In this document: positions 44,364 to 54,171 of the stretch, piece by piece
Layout: each line of letters starts with the position of its first letter
Numbering within the stretch: position 1 is the stretch's first letter
Origin: Myxococcales bacterium
Lineage (GTDB): Bacteria; Myxococcota_A; UBA9160; UBA4427
NCBI GenBank assembly: GCA_014240165.1
Contig: JAAZXM010000004.1
Coordinates: 62,001-126,000, forward strand
Direction: 5' to 3'
Length of the DNA stretch: 64,000 bases
Translations under genes and position numbers: made by a program
Notes under the pieces: model-generated
The model's database searches: none
The model's input: only the letters and a program-made list of their open reading frames with translations
What the model was told of the DNA's origin: nothing

Positions 44364-46805
44364 TCAGGCCCGAGTTTGGCCCGACGAAGATCCGCCCTGG
44401 CCCTCGTCCCTGGCGCTTCGATGGATCAACGCCATCAGGGCGGGCGAGACAAAGATGTCGATCAGGAAGGCGTTCGCAATGGTGATGCTCGTCAGTAATC
44501 CGAAATAGTAGAGATTGTTGAGTTCTGAGAACGTGAAGATGAAAAACCCTGTGGAGAGAACGATGGATGTCACGAGCAGGGCTCGGCCCGTGGTGATGAG
44601 GGTTTCCTTGCTGGCTTCGCGCACATCGCCGGTTCTGAGATAGCCCCGTCTGAAATTGTGCATGTAGTGGATGGTGTCATCCACCGCCAACCCGATGGCG
44701 ATGCCGCCGACCATCAACGTGAAAGCGTCGAGGACGATTCCGGTCCACCCCATGATGCCCAGGGTAACGATGATGGGGGATAGGTTGGGAAGCATGCTGA
44801 CAAGGCCGATGCGGAAGGATCCGATCAAAAGCATCATGAGGGGCGTGATGATAAGCAGAGCCAGGATATAGCTATTCGTCATGCTCCTGATCAACGATTC
44901 GATCGTGGTTGCCACTACGGGGATGAATCCTGTGACGCCGATGTCGACTCCGGGGCCCAGCCTTTCCTTGAAACGATCCCTCAGGTCTTCGAGGTAGGCC
45001 ACGTAGAGAATGGGATCGACGTAGGGGACGCTGAGCGATATCCGGGCCATGCGAAATTGCGAGTCCACCAGGACCTCGAGATCATCCGAGCCGCTGTTTT
45101 CGAAAAGCAGGAGTTCCTGGGCGATCAATTGTCGGTCCTGGGGAATGCGGTAGTGCTCGGCCTGATTCCCGTTGAGGGCCTGGTTGATTTCTTTCACCAC
45201 GTCGACGATGGAGAGGGCCTTGCCCACTGGAATTTCCGCCCTCGGCGCTGCGTCGAGGAGTTCGCGCTGGAGGGCGTCGATGGCGCTCAAGACTTCGGGG
45301 TCCTGGACGCCGTTTTCCCGCCCAGTGTCCGCGGTGAACTCGAGCACCATGGAGCCCTGCATTTCGTTGTCGAAGAGGTGAGTGGCCACCCGTATCGGAT
45401 GCGATTCGTCGAACCAGCCCAGGATATCGTGACCGAAACGAATCTGGGAAGCACCTACAAGGCTGAAGCCCACGATCAGGAGCAAGACGATTACACTCGC
45501 CCATGCGTTGCGGATCGAGAAGTCGCCGATCGAGACGAGCGCCCTTCCGATGGCGTCGAGGTCGCTTTCCTCGCTGCTCGCGTTTTTCCCGCCTCCCCTG
45601 GCTCGCAAGGGCAAGACAGCCAGCAAAGCCGGGAGCAGAAGCAGGCAATAGACCAGGGCGAGGCCGATGCCCACGGGCGCAAAGAAACCGATCACCGAAA
45701 CCGGTGCGATTTCGGCCGTGACGAAGGAAAGCAGCCCCCCAGCGGTCGTTAGGCTTGCCATGCAAACAGGAAGTCCGGCATGGCCCATCGTATGGACGAT
45801 GGCGTCTTCGCGGCTTTCCCCTGCGTCGAGGCGCTGAAAAAAAATCGTCAAAATATGAACCGCGGCGGCAATGCCCACGGAGAGCAGAAGCGAGGGCAGA
45901 ATCTGCGTTGGTGCGCTGAGTTTTTCGCCCGCGATCGCCATAGCGCCGATGGTGCCCGAAACGGCCGGGGCGACGACAACGAGGGGCAGCACCACGCCCG
46001 AGATGCGGCGAAAGAGAAGGAAGAGAAGCCCGGCAATGATGAGCACCATGATCCCAACGAAGCGCGCCATATCGCGCTGCATCGAAGTGGCGATCTCTGT
46101 TTGCACAGCGGGCTGGCCACTGAGGATGATTTCGAATCCCTCTCCGTGGAATCGCTCGCTGACGCGGCGGGTGGCGAAAACCGCTTCGTCGTTCTCCGCG
46201 CCGCTGAGAAAAGCAAGGTCCTCCTCTTCGTCTTCGACTGAGGACAGGAGATCGACATCGATGTCCTCGGACGAGTAGGCGCTGGTCTCGATGGAAACGG
46301 TGGCGATGCGTGCGTCCTCGGATATGAGGAGGTTCGCGTAGAGGGGGTTGGCGAGTACGTAAGTTCGAAGATTCGCCCACGCACCCGGGTCTTCGGGCCA
46401 ATCCTCCAGTAGATCATCAACGATGAGTTCGTCTTCCAGTCCTCGGGTTACCCGGGCGTTGATCAGGCTGTGGACTTCTTCGAGATGGGGGACCTCGTCT
46501 TCCAAGGCCTGGTGGAAATCGCGCAGTTTCAGCAGGAAATCGGGCGCGAGGGCATCTGGCGTACGGATCGCAGCGACAAGGAACTCTCCACGACCGAATT
46601 GATCGCGGAATTCGTCGTAGAGCACCTTGGCGGGGTCATCCTCGTGGAGGAAGACATCCGCGGACGTGTCCAAGCTGATCGTGGGTGCCTGGGAAGAAAG
46701 CGAAAGAGCAAAAAGCGGCAGGAGCACGAGGACCCACCAGCGGCGCCGGACGATCTGCAGGCCCAAGGTTTCGAAGTTGGCTTCAATGCGCTGGCGAAGC
46801 GTCAT
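44364..46805 (-). CDS. RND/MMPL-family transporter
   Basis: About 813 residues from an ATG with GGAG 7 nt upstream. Two repeats each give one N-terminal helix (WWVLVLLPLFALSLSS; NAWASVIVLLLIVGFSLVGAS), a large periplasmic loop and a block of five helices, about twelve in total. GQPAVQTEIATSMQRDM precedes the first block, and GGIAIGLAVDDTIHYMHNFRRGYL, with the DD-x3-Y/H proton-relay-like pattern, lies in the second. This is the RND superfamily of lipid/hydrophobe exporters (MMPL and HpnN-like). No membrane-fusion or outer-membrane subunit is nearby. It converges with one alkylsulfatase-like gene and is divergent from another, so it may move their substrate or product. Confidence 0.88.
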   Translation of the reverse strand: MTLRQRIEANFETLGLQIVRRRWWVLVLLPLFALSLSSQAPTISLDTSADVFLHEDDPAKVLYDEFRDQFGRGEFLVAAIRTPDALAPDFLLKLRDFHQALEDEVPHLEEVHSLINARVTRGLEDELIVDDLLEDWPEDPGAWANLRTYVLANPLYANLLISEDARIATVSIETSAYSSEDIDVDLLSSVEDEEEDLAFLSGAENDEAVFATRRVSERFHGEGFEIILSGQPAVQTEIATSMQRDMARFVGIMVLIIAGLLFLLFRRISGVVLPLVVVAPAVSGTIGAMAIAGEKLSAPTQILPSLLLSVGIAAAVHILTIFFQRLDAGESREDAIVHTMGHAGLPVCMASLTTAGGLLSFVTAEIAPVSVIGFFAPVGIGLALVYCLLLLPALLAVLPLRARGGGKNASSEESDLDAIGRALVSIGDFSIRNAWASVIVLLLIVGFSLVGASQIRFGHDILGWFDESHPIRVATHLFDNEMQGSMVLEFTADTGRENGVQDPEVLSAIDALQRELLDAAPRAEIPVGKALSIVDVVKEINQALNGNQAEHYRIPQDRQLIAQELLLFENSGSDDLEVLVDSQFRMARISLSVPYVDPILYVAYLEDLRDRFKERLGPGVDIGVTGFIPVVATTIESLIRSMTNSYILALLIITPLMMLLIGSFRIGLVSMLPNLSPIIVTLGIMGWTGIVLDAFTLMVGGIAIGLAVDDTIHYMHNFRRGYLRTGDVREASKETLITTGRALLVTSIVLSTGFFIFTFSELNNLYYFGLLTSITIANAFLIDIFVSPALMALIHRSARDEGQGGSSSGQTRA

Positions 46806-47048
46806 GCCTGATCTCCGGGATTGATTAATCCGTGCCTTGTTCCATGGAGGTTGGCTTCGAACCGCTTTGTCTTCGGCCATGCTAGCCGAAGAGAGAAGCA
46901 AGCGAGATTCTCTTCGCAGTCCTCCAGAAATTTCTTCTGGGCCGAGGAACTGGACTTCGACAGGGTTCGGCGCAGTTGCTACCCATTGGCGCTCGCCGAG
47001 GCCCTATTCCTCGAAGGGTTCATTGGGCCTCCAAGGGGAGAGACTCTT

Positions 47049-48482
47049 ATGAGTACGCTGAGCGGAAAACACCGCCGGCTTCATGCGAAAGCGGCCCCGA
47101 AGAGGACCCAGGGCGCAGTGCGCGCACCCTTGGTTCTCCTCGTGCTGGTGGGCGCTCTCGCTCTCGGGTTCATCCTTTTTCAATCCTCGCCCTCGCTGCG
47201 CAAAGCCGCGGTGCTCGAGATGGCGGAGATCGCGGGCGATGTGGCTGAAGGCTACATGGTGGATAGTCGCCCGGTGGAGGTCGGGCAGATCGGCGACGTT
47301 GTCTATCAGGCAACGGGAATTGCCAATACCCAGTTGATCCCCACCAGCGAGGGCTACGTGGTCTTCGACACCGGCTTGTCGATCCAAGGGGCCAAGCAGA
47401 AGCGCCTGCTCGAAGAAGCGGCTGGCAGCGGGCCCATCACGCATATCATTCTCAGCCACTCCCATCAGGATCATGTAGGCGGTGTTTCTTTCTGGCTCGA
47501 AGAGGAGAGCGAAATCGTCGCGCATCGCGAATTTGCGGAAGAGCAGCGCTACCTCAAGGAATTGGAGCCCTATTTCTGGACCCGCAATCGCAGGCTCTTC
47601 CCCTGGATGCCCGAGGAACCGCCGTCGGGCGGCCCACTCGAATTTGGGAAGGTGGTGCCCACGATCACGGTTTCGGGCGAGGAGAGTCTGGCCTTCGAAG
47701 AGGGCGGCATGCGCTTCGAGGTGATCCCTACGCCCGGGGCGGAGGGGGCGGATAACCTTTGCCTCTGGTTGCCCGATCAGAAAATCCTGTTGAGCGGCGA
47801 TTTCTTCGGTCCGATCTTTCCCCAATTTCCCAATATCTTCACCATGCGCGGTGAGAAGACGCGAAAGCCCATCGAGTACATCCGATCCCTGGACCGCTTG
47901 ATTGCGCTCGAGCCCGAGATCGTGATTCCTTCGCACCTGGAGCCGGTTTATGGGCGCGAGGAAATCAAGGCCGCAATGACCCGCATGCGCGACGCGGTGC
48001 AATACGTACACGACTCCACGGTCGAGGGGATGAACGCCGGCAAGACCGTTCACAAATTGATGGAGGAGATCCAGCTTCCCCCGGAACTCGAACTCAGCCA
48101 GGTTCATGGCCGGGTCTCGTGGGGGGTCAAGAGTATCTGGGAGTATTACGCCACCTGGTTTCACCACGATTCCACCACCGAACTTTATCCGGTGCCGGTG
48201 CGCGGGCTCTACGCCGACCTCGTTGAGTTGGCGGGGCCGGACGCACTCCTTGCCCGGGGAGAGCGTTACCTGACGGCTGGCGATGCGGTGGAGGCTCTGC
48301 ACTTTTCCGAGATCGTGCTGGAAGGTCAGCCCGGTTCGCGCCCTGGTTTGGAACTCCGCCGGGATGCTTTGGCCGAATTGCTCGAACGGGCCCGGGCGAC
48401 CCATCAGAACGCGTTCGAATTGGGTTGGTTGGACTCGAGGCTGGACGAGACCCGGGCCGCCCTGGGCGGCGGCGAGTCCTAG
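47049..48482 (+). CDS. Membrane-anchored metallo-beta-lactamase-fold protein, alkylsulfatase-like
   Basis: 477 residues from an ATG with GGGGAG upstream; the frame is open earlier but without family character. An N-terminal helix (APLVLLVLVGALALGFILF, residues 26-44) anchors it. The metal-binding motif LSHSHQDHVGG (HxHxDH) is near residue 137, a later His in LLSGDFFGPIFP / IPSHLEP completes the site, and the C-terminal half carries the alkylsulfatase-like dimerisation helices (YYATWFHHDSTTELYPVPVR). It lacks the C-terminal SCP2 domain of the 42344 gene. Divergent from the RND gene; 243 bases between them hold both promoters. Confidence 0.85.
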   Translation: MSTLSGKHRRLHAKAAPKRTQGAVRAPLVLLVLVGALALGFILFQSSPSLRKAAVLEMAEIAGDVAEGYMVDSRPVEVGQIGDVVYQATGIANTQLIPTSEGYVVFDTGLSIQGAKQKRLLEEAAGSGPITHIILSHSHQDHVGGVSFWLEEESEIVAHREFAEEQRYLKELEPYFWTRNRRLFPWMPEEPPSGGPLEFGKVVPTITVSGEESLAFEEGGMRFEVIPTPGAEGADNLCLWLPDQKILLSGDFFGPIFPQFPNIFTMRGEKTRKPIEYIRSLDRLIALEPEIVIPSHLEPVYGREEIKAAMTRMRDAVQYVHDSTVEGMNAGKTVHKLMEEIQLPPELELSQVHGRVSWGVKSIWEYYATWFHHDSTTELYPVPVRGLYADLVELAGPDALLARGERYLTAGDAVEALHFSEIVLEGQPGSRPGLELRRDALAELLERARATHQNAFELGWLDSRLDETRAALGGGES

Positions 48483-48489
48483 TTCTTCT

Positions 48490-49848
48490 TTACGCGCCCG
48501 AGTCTCCCGCCGCTTCATCCAGGGCTTCCACCCCCCGTGCCAGCTCACGGGTGCCCGCCGCGAGCACGTTGTCGATCGAGGGGATGAACGAAGCTTGCTG
48601 AAGCGCCTCGCGCAGGGGCAGGTTCTCGAGGCCGATATCACGTAGGCAATGGATCAATTTAAGGGTGCGAAAGCCGTCGAAGGCGTCGAGCAGGCGCTTG
48701 CCCCGATTGGCACTCGGCTCAGCGAGGGCAGCTTCGGCGCGTTCGAGGGCGCCGGTTTCCTCCAAAGCCCGAAGCAGCACTTCGCCCTGGATCGACCCAT
48801 CGCGCCGTGCATTGTCGATGACCCGGCCGCGAAGGTCACGGCGGGTTTCCGAATCCTCGAGTGCTCCCTCGAGAACTCTCAACCAGCAGCGGAGGCCGCA
48901 AAAGACCCGGGAATCGTAGGTTTCGAGGGTCGGCTCGGGGGCTTCGAGGAGACGGCCGACCGCGGCTCCGGTGCCGAAGGGAACCCGGAACGAACTTCGC
49001 GAAGAAAGGCGGAGCGGATCGCCCGAGAGGTTCCGGATCTTGCCCACCTTGGCGAGTTTGTTGAGAAGGTAGAAATCCTCGGCCGCTTCGCGGCGAGGGA
49101 AGCCGCGCACGCGCGCGTAGGCGCCCGCATGAATCGCCAGGGTGCTTCCGATGGAATGAAACGCATAGGGGGAGCCCGCGAAGCGCAGGCCCAGGACGTA
49201 ATAGCGGAGGGAAATTTCGTATTGAAGCGCGGCCTCGTATTGCCGAGCGTCGCCCGCGTCTACGTGGCGAAAGCGGTAGAGCAGGGCGGCTGTTCCGCGC
49301 GTGGAGACGCCACCGATTTGCTGAAAATAATCCGGGGGCAGGGTCGCGTCCGCGTCGCTGCAATGGATCCAGGGTGATTCCAATTGGCCATCCTCTGCCA
49401 GGGCCAGGAGCAGGTCGGCCCCGATTTTGCGCGCGAGCCCGACGCCCTGGCGCGGGGGAAGGGGGCTGCGGGTGGAGCGGTCGATGACCAGGAGGGCGCC
49501 GGCGGGATGGGGGTAAAGGAGGGTCGAGGCCGAGAGGGAGCGGGGGTTTCCATGGGTGAGGCGAATTCGTTCCAGGGTCAGCGCATTCGAGTCCCGAATC
49601 GTTTCGGATGCCCCGGCCGGAGCGTTGACCACCAGGACCGTGAGAACTCGTCCCCGCTCTCCCTTGGGCACGCTGGCCAGGCAGGCTTCCACATTTTTCC
49701 CCTCGGCATGGCAAGGGATCGCCAGACCGTGGGCGAAGCGGGGGGCCTGGGCGCGGATTTCGCCAACGAGGTTGATTTCCTCTTCGGCGTATCCAGCCAG
49801 GTATTTGCGGACCGCCTTGTCGTGCGCTTCCAAGCCGGTTTTTCCCAT
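48490..49848 (-). CDS. Glycosyltransferase-like protein (family 2-type nucleotide-diphospho-sugar fold)
   Basis: 452 residues. The N-terminal third matches a GT-A fold: GLAIPCHAEGKNVEACLAS at the start of the sugar-nucleotide pocket, LLVIDRSTRSPLPPRQGVGLARKIGADL, then WIHCSDADATLPPDYF, whose DAD would be the metal-binding DxD. YAFHSIGSTLAIHAGAYARVRGFPRREAAEDFYLLNKLA is the acceptor-side block with the ED pair common to GT2 enzymes. The C-terminal 130 residues are helical and unrecognised. It follows miaE by 22 nt in one operon. The sugar and acceptor are unknown. Confidence 0.75.
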   Translation of the reverse strand: MGKTGLEAHDKAVRKYLAGYAEEEINLVGEIRAQAPRFAHGLAIPCHAEGKNVEACLASVPKGERGRVLTVLVVNAPAGASETIRDSNALTLERIRLTHGNPRSLSASTLLYPHPAGALLVIDRSTRSPLPPRQGVGLARKIGADLLLALAEDGQLESPWIHCSDADATLPPDYFQQIGGVSTRGTAALLYRFRHVDAGDARQYEAALQYEISLRYYVLGLRFAGSPYAFHSIGSTLAIHAGAYARVRGFPRREAAEDFYLLNKLAKVGKIRNLSGDPLRLSSRSSFRVPFGTGAAVGRLLEAPEPTLETYDSRVFCGLRCWLRVLEGALEDSETRRDLRGRVIDNARRDGSIQGEVLLRALEETGALERAEAALAEPSANRGKRLLDAFDGFRTLKLIHCLRDIGLENLPLREALQQASFIPSIDNVLAAGTRELARGVEALDEAAGDSGA

Positions 49849-49870
49849 GCGGGGTTCGCCCCGAGTTTGC

Positions 49871-50497
49871 TCAGTGCACGATGGCGCGGACGGGAAGCGT
49901 TTGCAGGATCTCGGCTTCGTGATCGAGCAATTCGTCCTGTCGCGCGTCCACCGTTGTGGTATCGAAATAATTCAGCGCCAGGTTGTAGAAGAGCGCGTGG
50001 TGCTGGGCCTCTGCTCGCACGATGGACTGGTAGAAGGTTTTCAGCGGGCTCTCTTCGAGGGCCTCGGCGACCCGCCCAAAACGTTCGCAGCCCCGTGCTT
50101 CTACGATGCCACTCACAAGCAGACGATCGAGGAAATATTCCGCGCGGCCGTGGCGAAAAAGCTTTCGGAGCCCCTGCACGTAGAGGTCTTTCTCATCCGG
50201 GGGGAGAACCAGGCCGCTGGCCTGGACGAGCCAGAGCATTTGGTGAAAATGTTCGAGCTCTTCCCGGGCCAGCACGATCATGCGTTGAACCAGCAGTTCC
50301 CGGTCGGGGTAGTGGCTGACAAGGGAGAGCGCGGTGGCCGAAGCTTTGCGCTCACAGGTGGCGTGGTCGAGCATGAACCCATCGAAGTCGCCGAGTACGG
50401 CCTCGAGCCAGGCTTTGGAACTGGAAGCGCGAAGTTTTGACACCTGGACCTCGGGATCGGACCTTGCTGGCAGCGGCTGAAGACGAAGGCGCAGCAT
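49871..50497 (-). CDS. miaE: MiaE: tRNA-(ms2io6A)37 hydroxylase
   Basis: 208 residues of the MiaE di-iron family. LDHATCERKASATALSLVSHY supplies one E and H-bearing helix, and REELEHFHQML the second ExxH. A glutamate in SGIVEARGCERF and RAEAQHHALFYNLAL complete the four-helix di-iron site. MiaE hydroxylates the isopentenyl side chain of 2-methylthio-N6-isopentenyladenosine at position 37 of tRNAs reading UNN codons. It shares a transcript with the downstream glycosyltransferase-like gene (22 nt) and follows alkaline phosphatase by 46 nt. The start is an ATG; an in-frame alternative downstream cannot be excluded. Confidence 0.85.
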   Translation of the reverse strand: MLRLRLQPLPARSDPEVQVSKLRASSSKAWLEAVLGDFDGFMLDHATCERKASATALSLVSHYPDRELLVQRMIVLAREELEHFHQMLWLVQASGLVLPPDEKDLYVQGLRKLFRHGRAEYFLDRLLVSGIVEARGCERFGRVAEALEESPLKTFYQSIVRAEAQHHALFYNLALNYFDTTTVDARQDELLDHEAEILQTLPVRAIVH

Positions 50498-50543
50498 AGC
50501 AGGGGCCCGCTCCCACTCGCGAACCCCGCCCGCAGCCCCCGCT

Positions 50544-51998
50544 CTAATCGGTCTTTCCGAGTCCGAGATGCTCGACCATCAGGCCATAGATTTCGGGTTG
50601 GGTCACCATGCCGGGCACTTTGCCCCGGCCGACCTCGTTGGCGAGCAGCGGCACCTGGGTGCCCGTGTGCTCTTCCATCATGAAGCCGTTGGTCGCGTAG
50701 TTGATGGCCAGCCCGGCGCCTTCGGGCGTGATCAACCGGACCAGGCGCCCGGGTGTGTAGACAGGGGCTCCGAATTGGTTGAAGAGGCTCTTGTCGGGAA
50801 TGATCTGGGCCGCATGCCCGTGGTCGGCGGTGACCAGAATCAGGGTATTGGGGTTCGCTTCCGCGAATGCCAATGCGCTGTCCAGGGCTTCGTTGAGCTG
50901 CTCGAGTTCGCCGATCGACCCGCATGCGCTGCGCGCGTGGGCCTGCTTGTCGATAGAGGCGGACTCCACCATGAGGAAGAAGCCGTTCGTGTTCTCATAA
51001 CCCAGTTGAAGCAGCGCGGCATCCGTCATGGCGCCGAGGCTCGGCGTATCGCCATATTCCGGGTCGGGCTCGCAGCGCATGGGTTCGGGCAATTCGACAC
51101 TGCCGAGATACCAGTGGATGCCGTTGAGAAAGCTGGGGTCCGGCTCCTCGGCCACGCGGCCGCCTTCGCCCCGGGTGCGCACCGGAAGCGTCCCTTCGCC
51201 GAATAGCCCAATAACCCGCTGGCCCGGGGGCACAGCCGCGAGTTCAGCGCCGCTATCCACCACCTGGAAGCCGTTGGCCAGGGCCAATTCTCGCACGCTC
51301 TGTTCGCCGCCCTCGGTGGGGGTGTCGAAGTCCTTGCGCCCGCCGCCGAGAATCACATCGACGCTGGAGTTGGCGAGTTGTTCGGAGATGGACCCGGGGC
51401 CGCCGTTGGCGATCAAGTCGTCGGGGCAACCGCCGAGGGCGATCCCCTTGAAGCTGACATCGACCATCTGGGAAGGGTTCGCACAGATGCGAAGGCTCAC
51501 GTGGGCCGCGAAAGAAGCGGGGGTTGCATCCGTGACACTCGAGGTGGCCACCAGGCCGGTCTTCATCCCCTTCTGCTCGGCGAGTTCGAGCACCGTCTTG
51601 ACGTCCTTATCGTCACCAGCGCTGGTTCCGACGCGTCCCCGACTGGTCGTGATTCCGCTTGCGATCGAAGTGGCGCTATTGGCCGAGTCGGCGACGTAAA
51701 CCGCAAGGGAGGGATCATTTTCGTCCACGGTCAACACCTGGGCGGTGCTGCGTACGGGAAGCGAGTCCAGGCTCATTCTTCCACTGGCTCCGACCAGATA
51801 GTTCCGGGCGATGGTGATCTGCTGGTCGTCCATTCCGTCGCCGATGATCAGGATCACGTTCGGGGGATGCGCTTCGTGGGATAGAGCGGCGGCATCTTCG
51901 GCGAGCCCGGCCCCGGATAGAAGGATCAAGCCGCCCGCGACACTGAGCGAAGCGATGTGGCGAACAATGGATTCAAGAGGTCGCTGTATTCTATGCAT
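50544..51998 (-). CDS. Secreted alkaline phosphatase
   Basis: 484 residues from an ATG at 51998 that begins a signal peptide (IASLSVAGGLILLSGAGLAEDAA). PhoA-family blocks in order: NVILIIGDGMDDQQIT (metal-binding Asp), VADSANSATSIASGITT with the nucleophilic Ser of D-S-A-x-S/T-A-T near residue 100, TGLVATSSVTDATPASFAAH, NGFFLMVESASIDKQAHA and LILVTADHGHA with the metal ligands D-H-G-H. It hydrolyses phosphate monoesters in the periplasm, supplying phosphate. It follows the DUF1295 gene on the same strand by 73 nt. Confidence 0.9.
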   Translation of the reverse strand: MHRIQRPLESIVRHIASLSVAGGLILLSGAGLAEDAAALSHEAHPPNVILIIGDGMDDQQITIARNYLVGASGRMSLDSLPVRSTAQVLTVDENDPSLAVYVADSANSATSIASGITTSRGRVGTSAGDDKDVKTVLELAEQKGMKTGLVATSSVTDATPASFAAHVSLRICANPSQMVDVSFKGIALGGCPDDLIANGGPGSISEQLANSSVDVILGGGRKDFDTPTEGGEQSVRELALANGFQVVDSGAELAAVPPGQRVIGLFGEGTLPVRTRGEGGRVAEEPDPSFLNGIHWYLGSVELPEPMRCEPDPEYGDTPSLGAMTDAALLQLGYENTNGFFLMVESASIDKQAHARSACGSIGELEQLNEALDSALAFAEANPNTLILVTADHGHAAQIIPDKSLFNQFGAPVYTPGRLVRLITPEGAGLAINYATNGFMMEEHTGTQVPLLANEVGRGKVPGMVTQPEIYGLMVEHLGLGKTD

Positions 51999-52071
51999 GG
52001 ATTCCGTCTCTTTATATGGGTAGCGATCGAAGTGTCGAAATTCGCAGTGCTCTATTGCCAGAAGGCTGGCA

Positions 52072-52977
52072 TCAAGCCCCGGATTCAGGTGGGGTGATGC
52101 CCGCTTTGCGGGGAGGCCGGGGAAAGAGCGTTGGCGTTTGCCGGGTGTATTGCTGAAAGCCCTCTTCTTCCCCCCAGCGCCGCTGGGCCCGGGCCTCGAG
52201 CAGGGGCACCCCACTGATCCGCGTCAGGAGGACATAGACGAAAATCGGCGAAATGAGAGTCAAGAATTGCCAACCCGAGAGCGCGGGCAGCGCCACCAGG
52301 GCAACTCCAACCCAGAGCGTGATTTCGCCGAAGTAGTTGGGATGTCGCGACCATGCCCAGAGGCCGCTTGTGATGTAGCGGCCCTGGTTCTCGGGACGCG
52401 CGCGGAAAGCCTGCTTTTGTTTGTCCGCCGCCACCTCGATTCCCAGGCCAAGAATCCAGAGCCCCAATCCCGCGAAGGCGAATGCGCCGAGTGGAGGGGC
52501 GCTCGGGGACGTCAGGGCCGCGAGCGCGCAGGCTGCGGTGAGCAGGGTCCAGAGTCCTTGGAGCGTCCAGACCATGGCGAAGAAAGCCGGGTAGATCTTG
52601 ATCTTGTCGAAGCGGCCATCGGAGCCGTCCCGCGTGATCCGGGCAAAGAGGAAGGGGCCGAGTCGGAAAGCCCAGATCGCGATCATTGAAGCGAGCAGGA
52701 TATCTCTTGCCCCGATCTCTTCTCCCAGGGCCAAGGCCGTGGAAATCAAAGTGATATACGTGATGCTTCCCATCAGGTCGAAATAGCGCTCGGTCTGGTA
52801 GCGGTACGCGGGGATGAAAGCCAGGCCGTTGATCCCGAACGCAATCCCGGCGCAGAGTGCGAAAAGCGGGATCTCTCCGACTCGGCTGCCGCCCTGGCTC
52901 CCCGCCCAGGCGATCCCGGCCCCGACGGTGAGGATGATGAGAATCTCGACAAGCGATCGTACGGCCCTTTTCGGCAT
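52072..52977 (-). CDS. DUF1295 (steroid 5-alpha-reductase-like) membrane protein
   Basis: 301 residues with about seven hydrophobic helices beginning with VRSLVEILIILTVGAGIAWAG. The family signature is present: SMIAIWAFRLGPFLFARI, DSDGRFDKIK-type GSDGRFDKIKIYPAFF, then KQKQAFRARPENQGRYITSGLWAWSRHPNYFGEITLWVG, with the R-x-P-x-N-x-G-R, SRHPNYFGE pattern of NADPH-dependent steroid/enoyl 5-alpha-reductases. It may reduce a steroid or isoprenoid double bond, consistent with the rest of the window; DUF1295 proteins are also linked to fatty-acid desaturation. First gene of the minus-strand run that ends at 48490. Confidence 0.85.
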   Translation of the reverse strand: MPKRAVRSLVEILIILTVGAGIAWAGSQGGSRVGEIPLFALCAGIAFGINGLAFIPAYRYQTERYFDLMGSITYITLISTALALGEEIGARDILLASMIAIWAFRLGPFLFARITRDGSDGRFDKIKIYPAFFAMVWTLQGLWTLLTAACALAALTSPSAPPLGAFAFAGLGLWILGLGIEVAADKQKQAFRARPENQGRYITSGLWAWSRHPNYFGEITLWVGVALVALPALSGWQFLTLISPIFVYVLLTRISGVPLLEARAQRRWGEEEGFQQYTRQTPTLFPRPPRKAGITPPESGA

Positions 52978-53170
52978 GGCGATTGACTAGCGCACCTGAC
53001 CCATCGGGGAAATCGCCTACTTCCCCACTCGAGGCGAACGCCAGGCCGGGGGGATGCCCGGGTCGGTTGGGGTATTCTGGGCGTGCTTGACCTGCCACAG
53101 GATCTCTTCCGGGGCATGTGGCGGGCCGAGGTGAAGGGGGCCATTGAGGGCCCAAGGAAGGAATTTTCTG

Positions 53171-54022
53171 GTGGGAAGCCTCAGTCCCGAGCAGGTGGAG
53201 CATTACCTCGAACACGGTTACGTGGTGGTCCCGGGGGTATTGGGACCGGACGAAGTCGAACGCTACCGCGCCCAGGCCCGGAAGATCGCCTTGGGGGATG
53301 TGCCCGAGGAAGCGTCGAAACGCCTGGTGCGCGATATCGCTTTCGCGCGCGGCCATGTCCCCCTGCCCGACGACCCCGAGCACGCGCTCTGGAAAATTTT
53401 GAATCCCGATCGCTTCGACCCGGTGATGGCCGAGTGCTTGAGCTTTCCGCGGGTACTCGACGCGGTTTCGAGCCTGATCGGCGAGGATATCCTGGCCTTT
53501 CTCCTGATGTTCATCTACAAGCCGCCGGAGCTTCCCCAGACAGTTCATCCCTTCCACCAGGACGCGGTCTTCTTTCCTTTCGAGCCCCAATCATCGTGCG
53601 TGGGTGTTTGGATTCCCCTCGATCCGGTTTCGGAAGCCAACGGGACCTTGAGTATCATTCCCGGCTCCCACAAGCTCGAAATTCAACCCCACGAGACCCG
53701 GGAAGGCATCAACTTCGGCGCGGTGGCGGCCCGGGATATCGAGGGCAACGAGGCTCACCATCGCGAGGCCGTGCCCATGGAAATGGAGCCCGGGGAGTGC
53801 CTCCTCTTCAATACGCGGCTGCTTCATCGCAGTGGGGGCAACAGCACGAAGAACCACCGGCGGGTGATCACCCTCCACATGGCGAGCGCGCGCTGCCGGT
53901 CGCGCGGCCAGAGCCTGAGCGAATACGGGTTCACCCTGGTCCGGGGCCGCACCCACGAGGGCTGCCTGCAGCCCCTCGAATCTCCGCCCCTGGAGCTCTA
54001 CAACGCCCTGAAGAAGGACTGA
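53171..54022 (+). CDS. Phytanoyl-CoA dioxygenase (PhyH) family protein
   Basis: About 283 residues from a GTG with AAGGAAGG 9 nt upstream; a TTG at 53144 is the alternative. PhyH features: LSPEQVEHYLEHGYVVVPGVLGPDEV at the start, VHPFHQDAVFFPF with the Fe-binding H-x-D, SEANGTLSIIPGSHKLEI, then LLFNTRLLHRSGGNSTKNHRRVITLHMASAR with the distal His and the 2-oxoglutarate Arg. Expected: alpha-hydroxylation of an acyl-CoA or related hydrophobic substrate. It is divergent from the DUF1295 gene and followed by an acetoacetate-decarboxylase-like gene 149 nt later. Confidence 0.88.
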   Translation: MGSLSPEQVEHYLEHGYVVVPGVLGPDEVERYRAQARKIALGDVPEEASKRLVRDIAFARGHVPLPDDPEHALWKILNPDRFDPVMAECLSFPRVLDAVSSLIGEDILAFLLMFIYKPPELPQTVHPFHQDAVFFPFEPQSSCVGVWIPLDPVSEANGTLSIIPGSHKLEIQPHETREGINFGAVAARDIEGNEAHHREAVPMEMEPGECLLFNTRLLHRSGGNSTKNHRRVITLHMASARCRSRGQSLSEYGFTLVRGRTHEGCLQPLESPPLELYNALKKD

Positions 54023-54171
54023 GCTCATAAAGCGCTCATTTTCGTCATCCGGGAGCCCCTGTCCGTTGAGTCGGAGAGTGCGGGCGAATTCCCTATGCTC
54101 TGGGTTCTTGAAAATCCGGAGCGCCGCGGACCGCGACGTACCCGGCGACCCAATTCAAAGGAGAGAAAACC

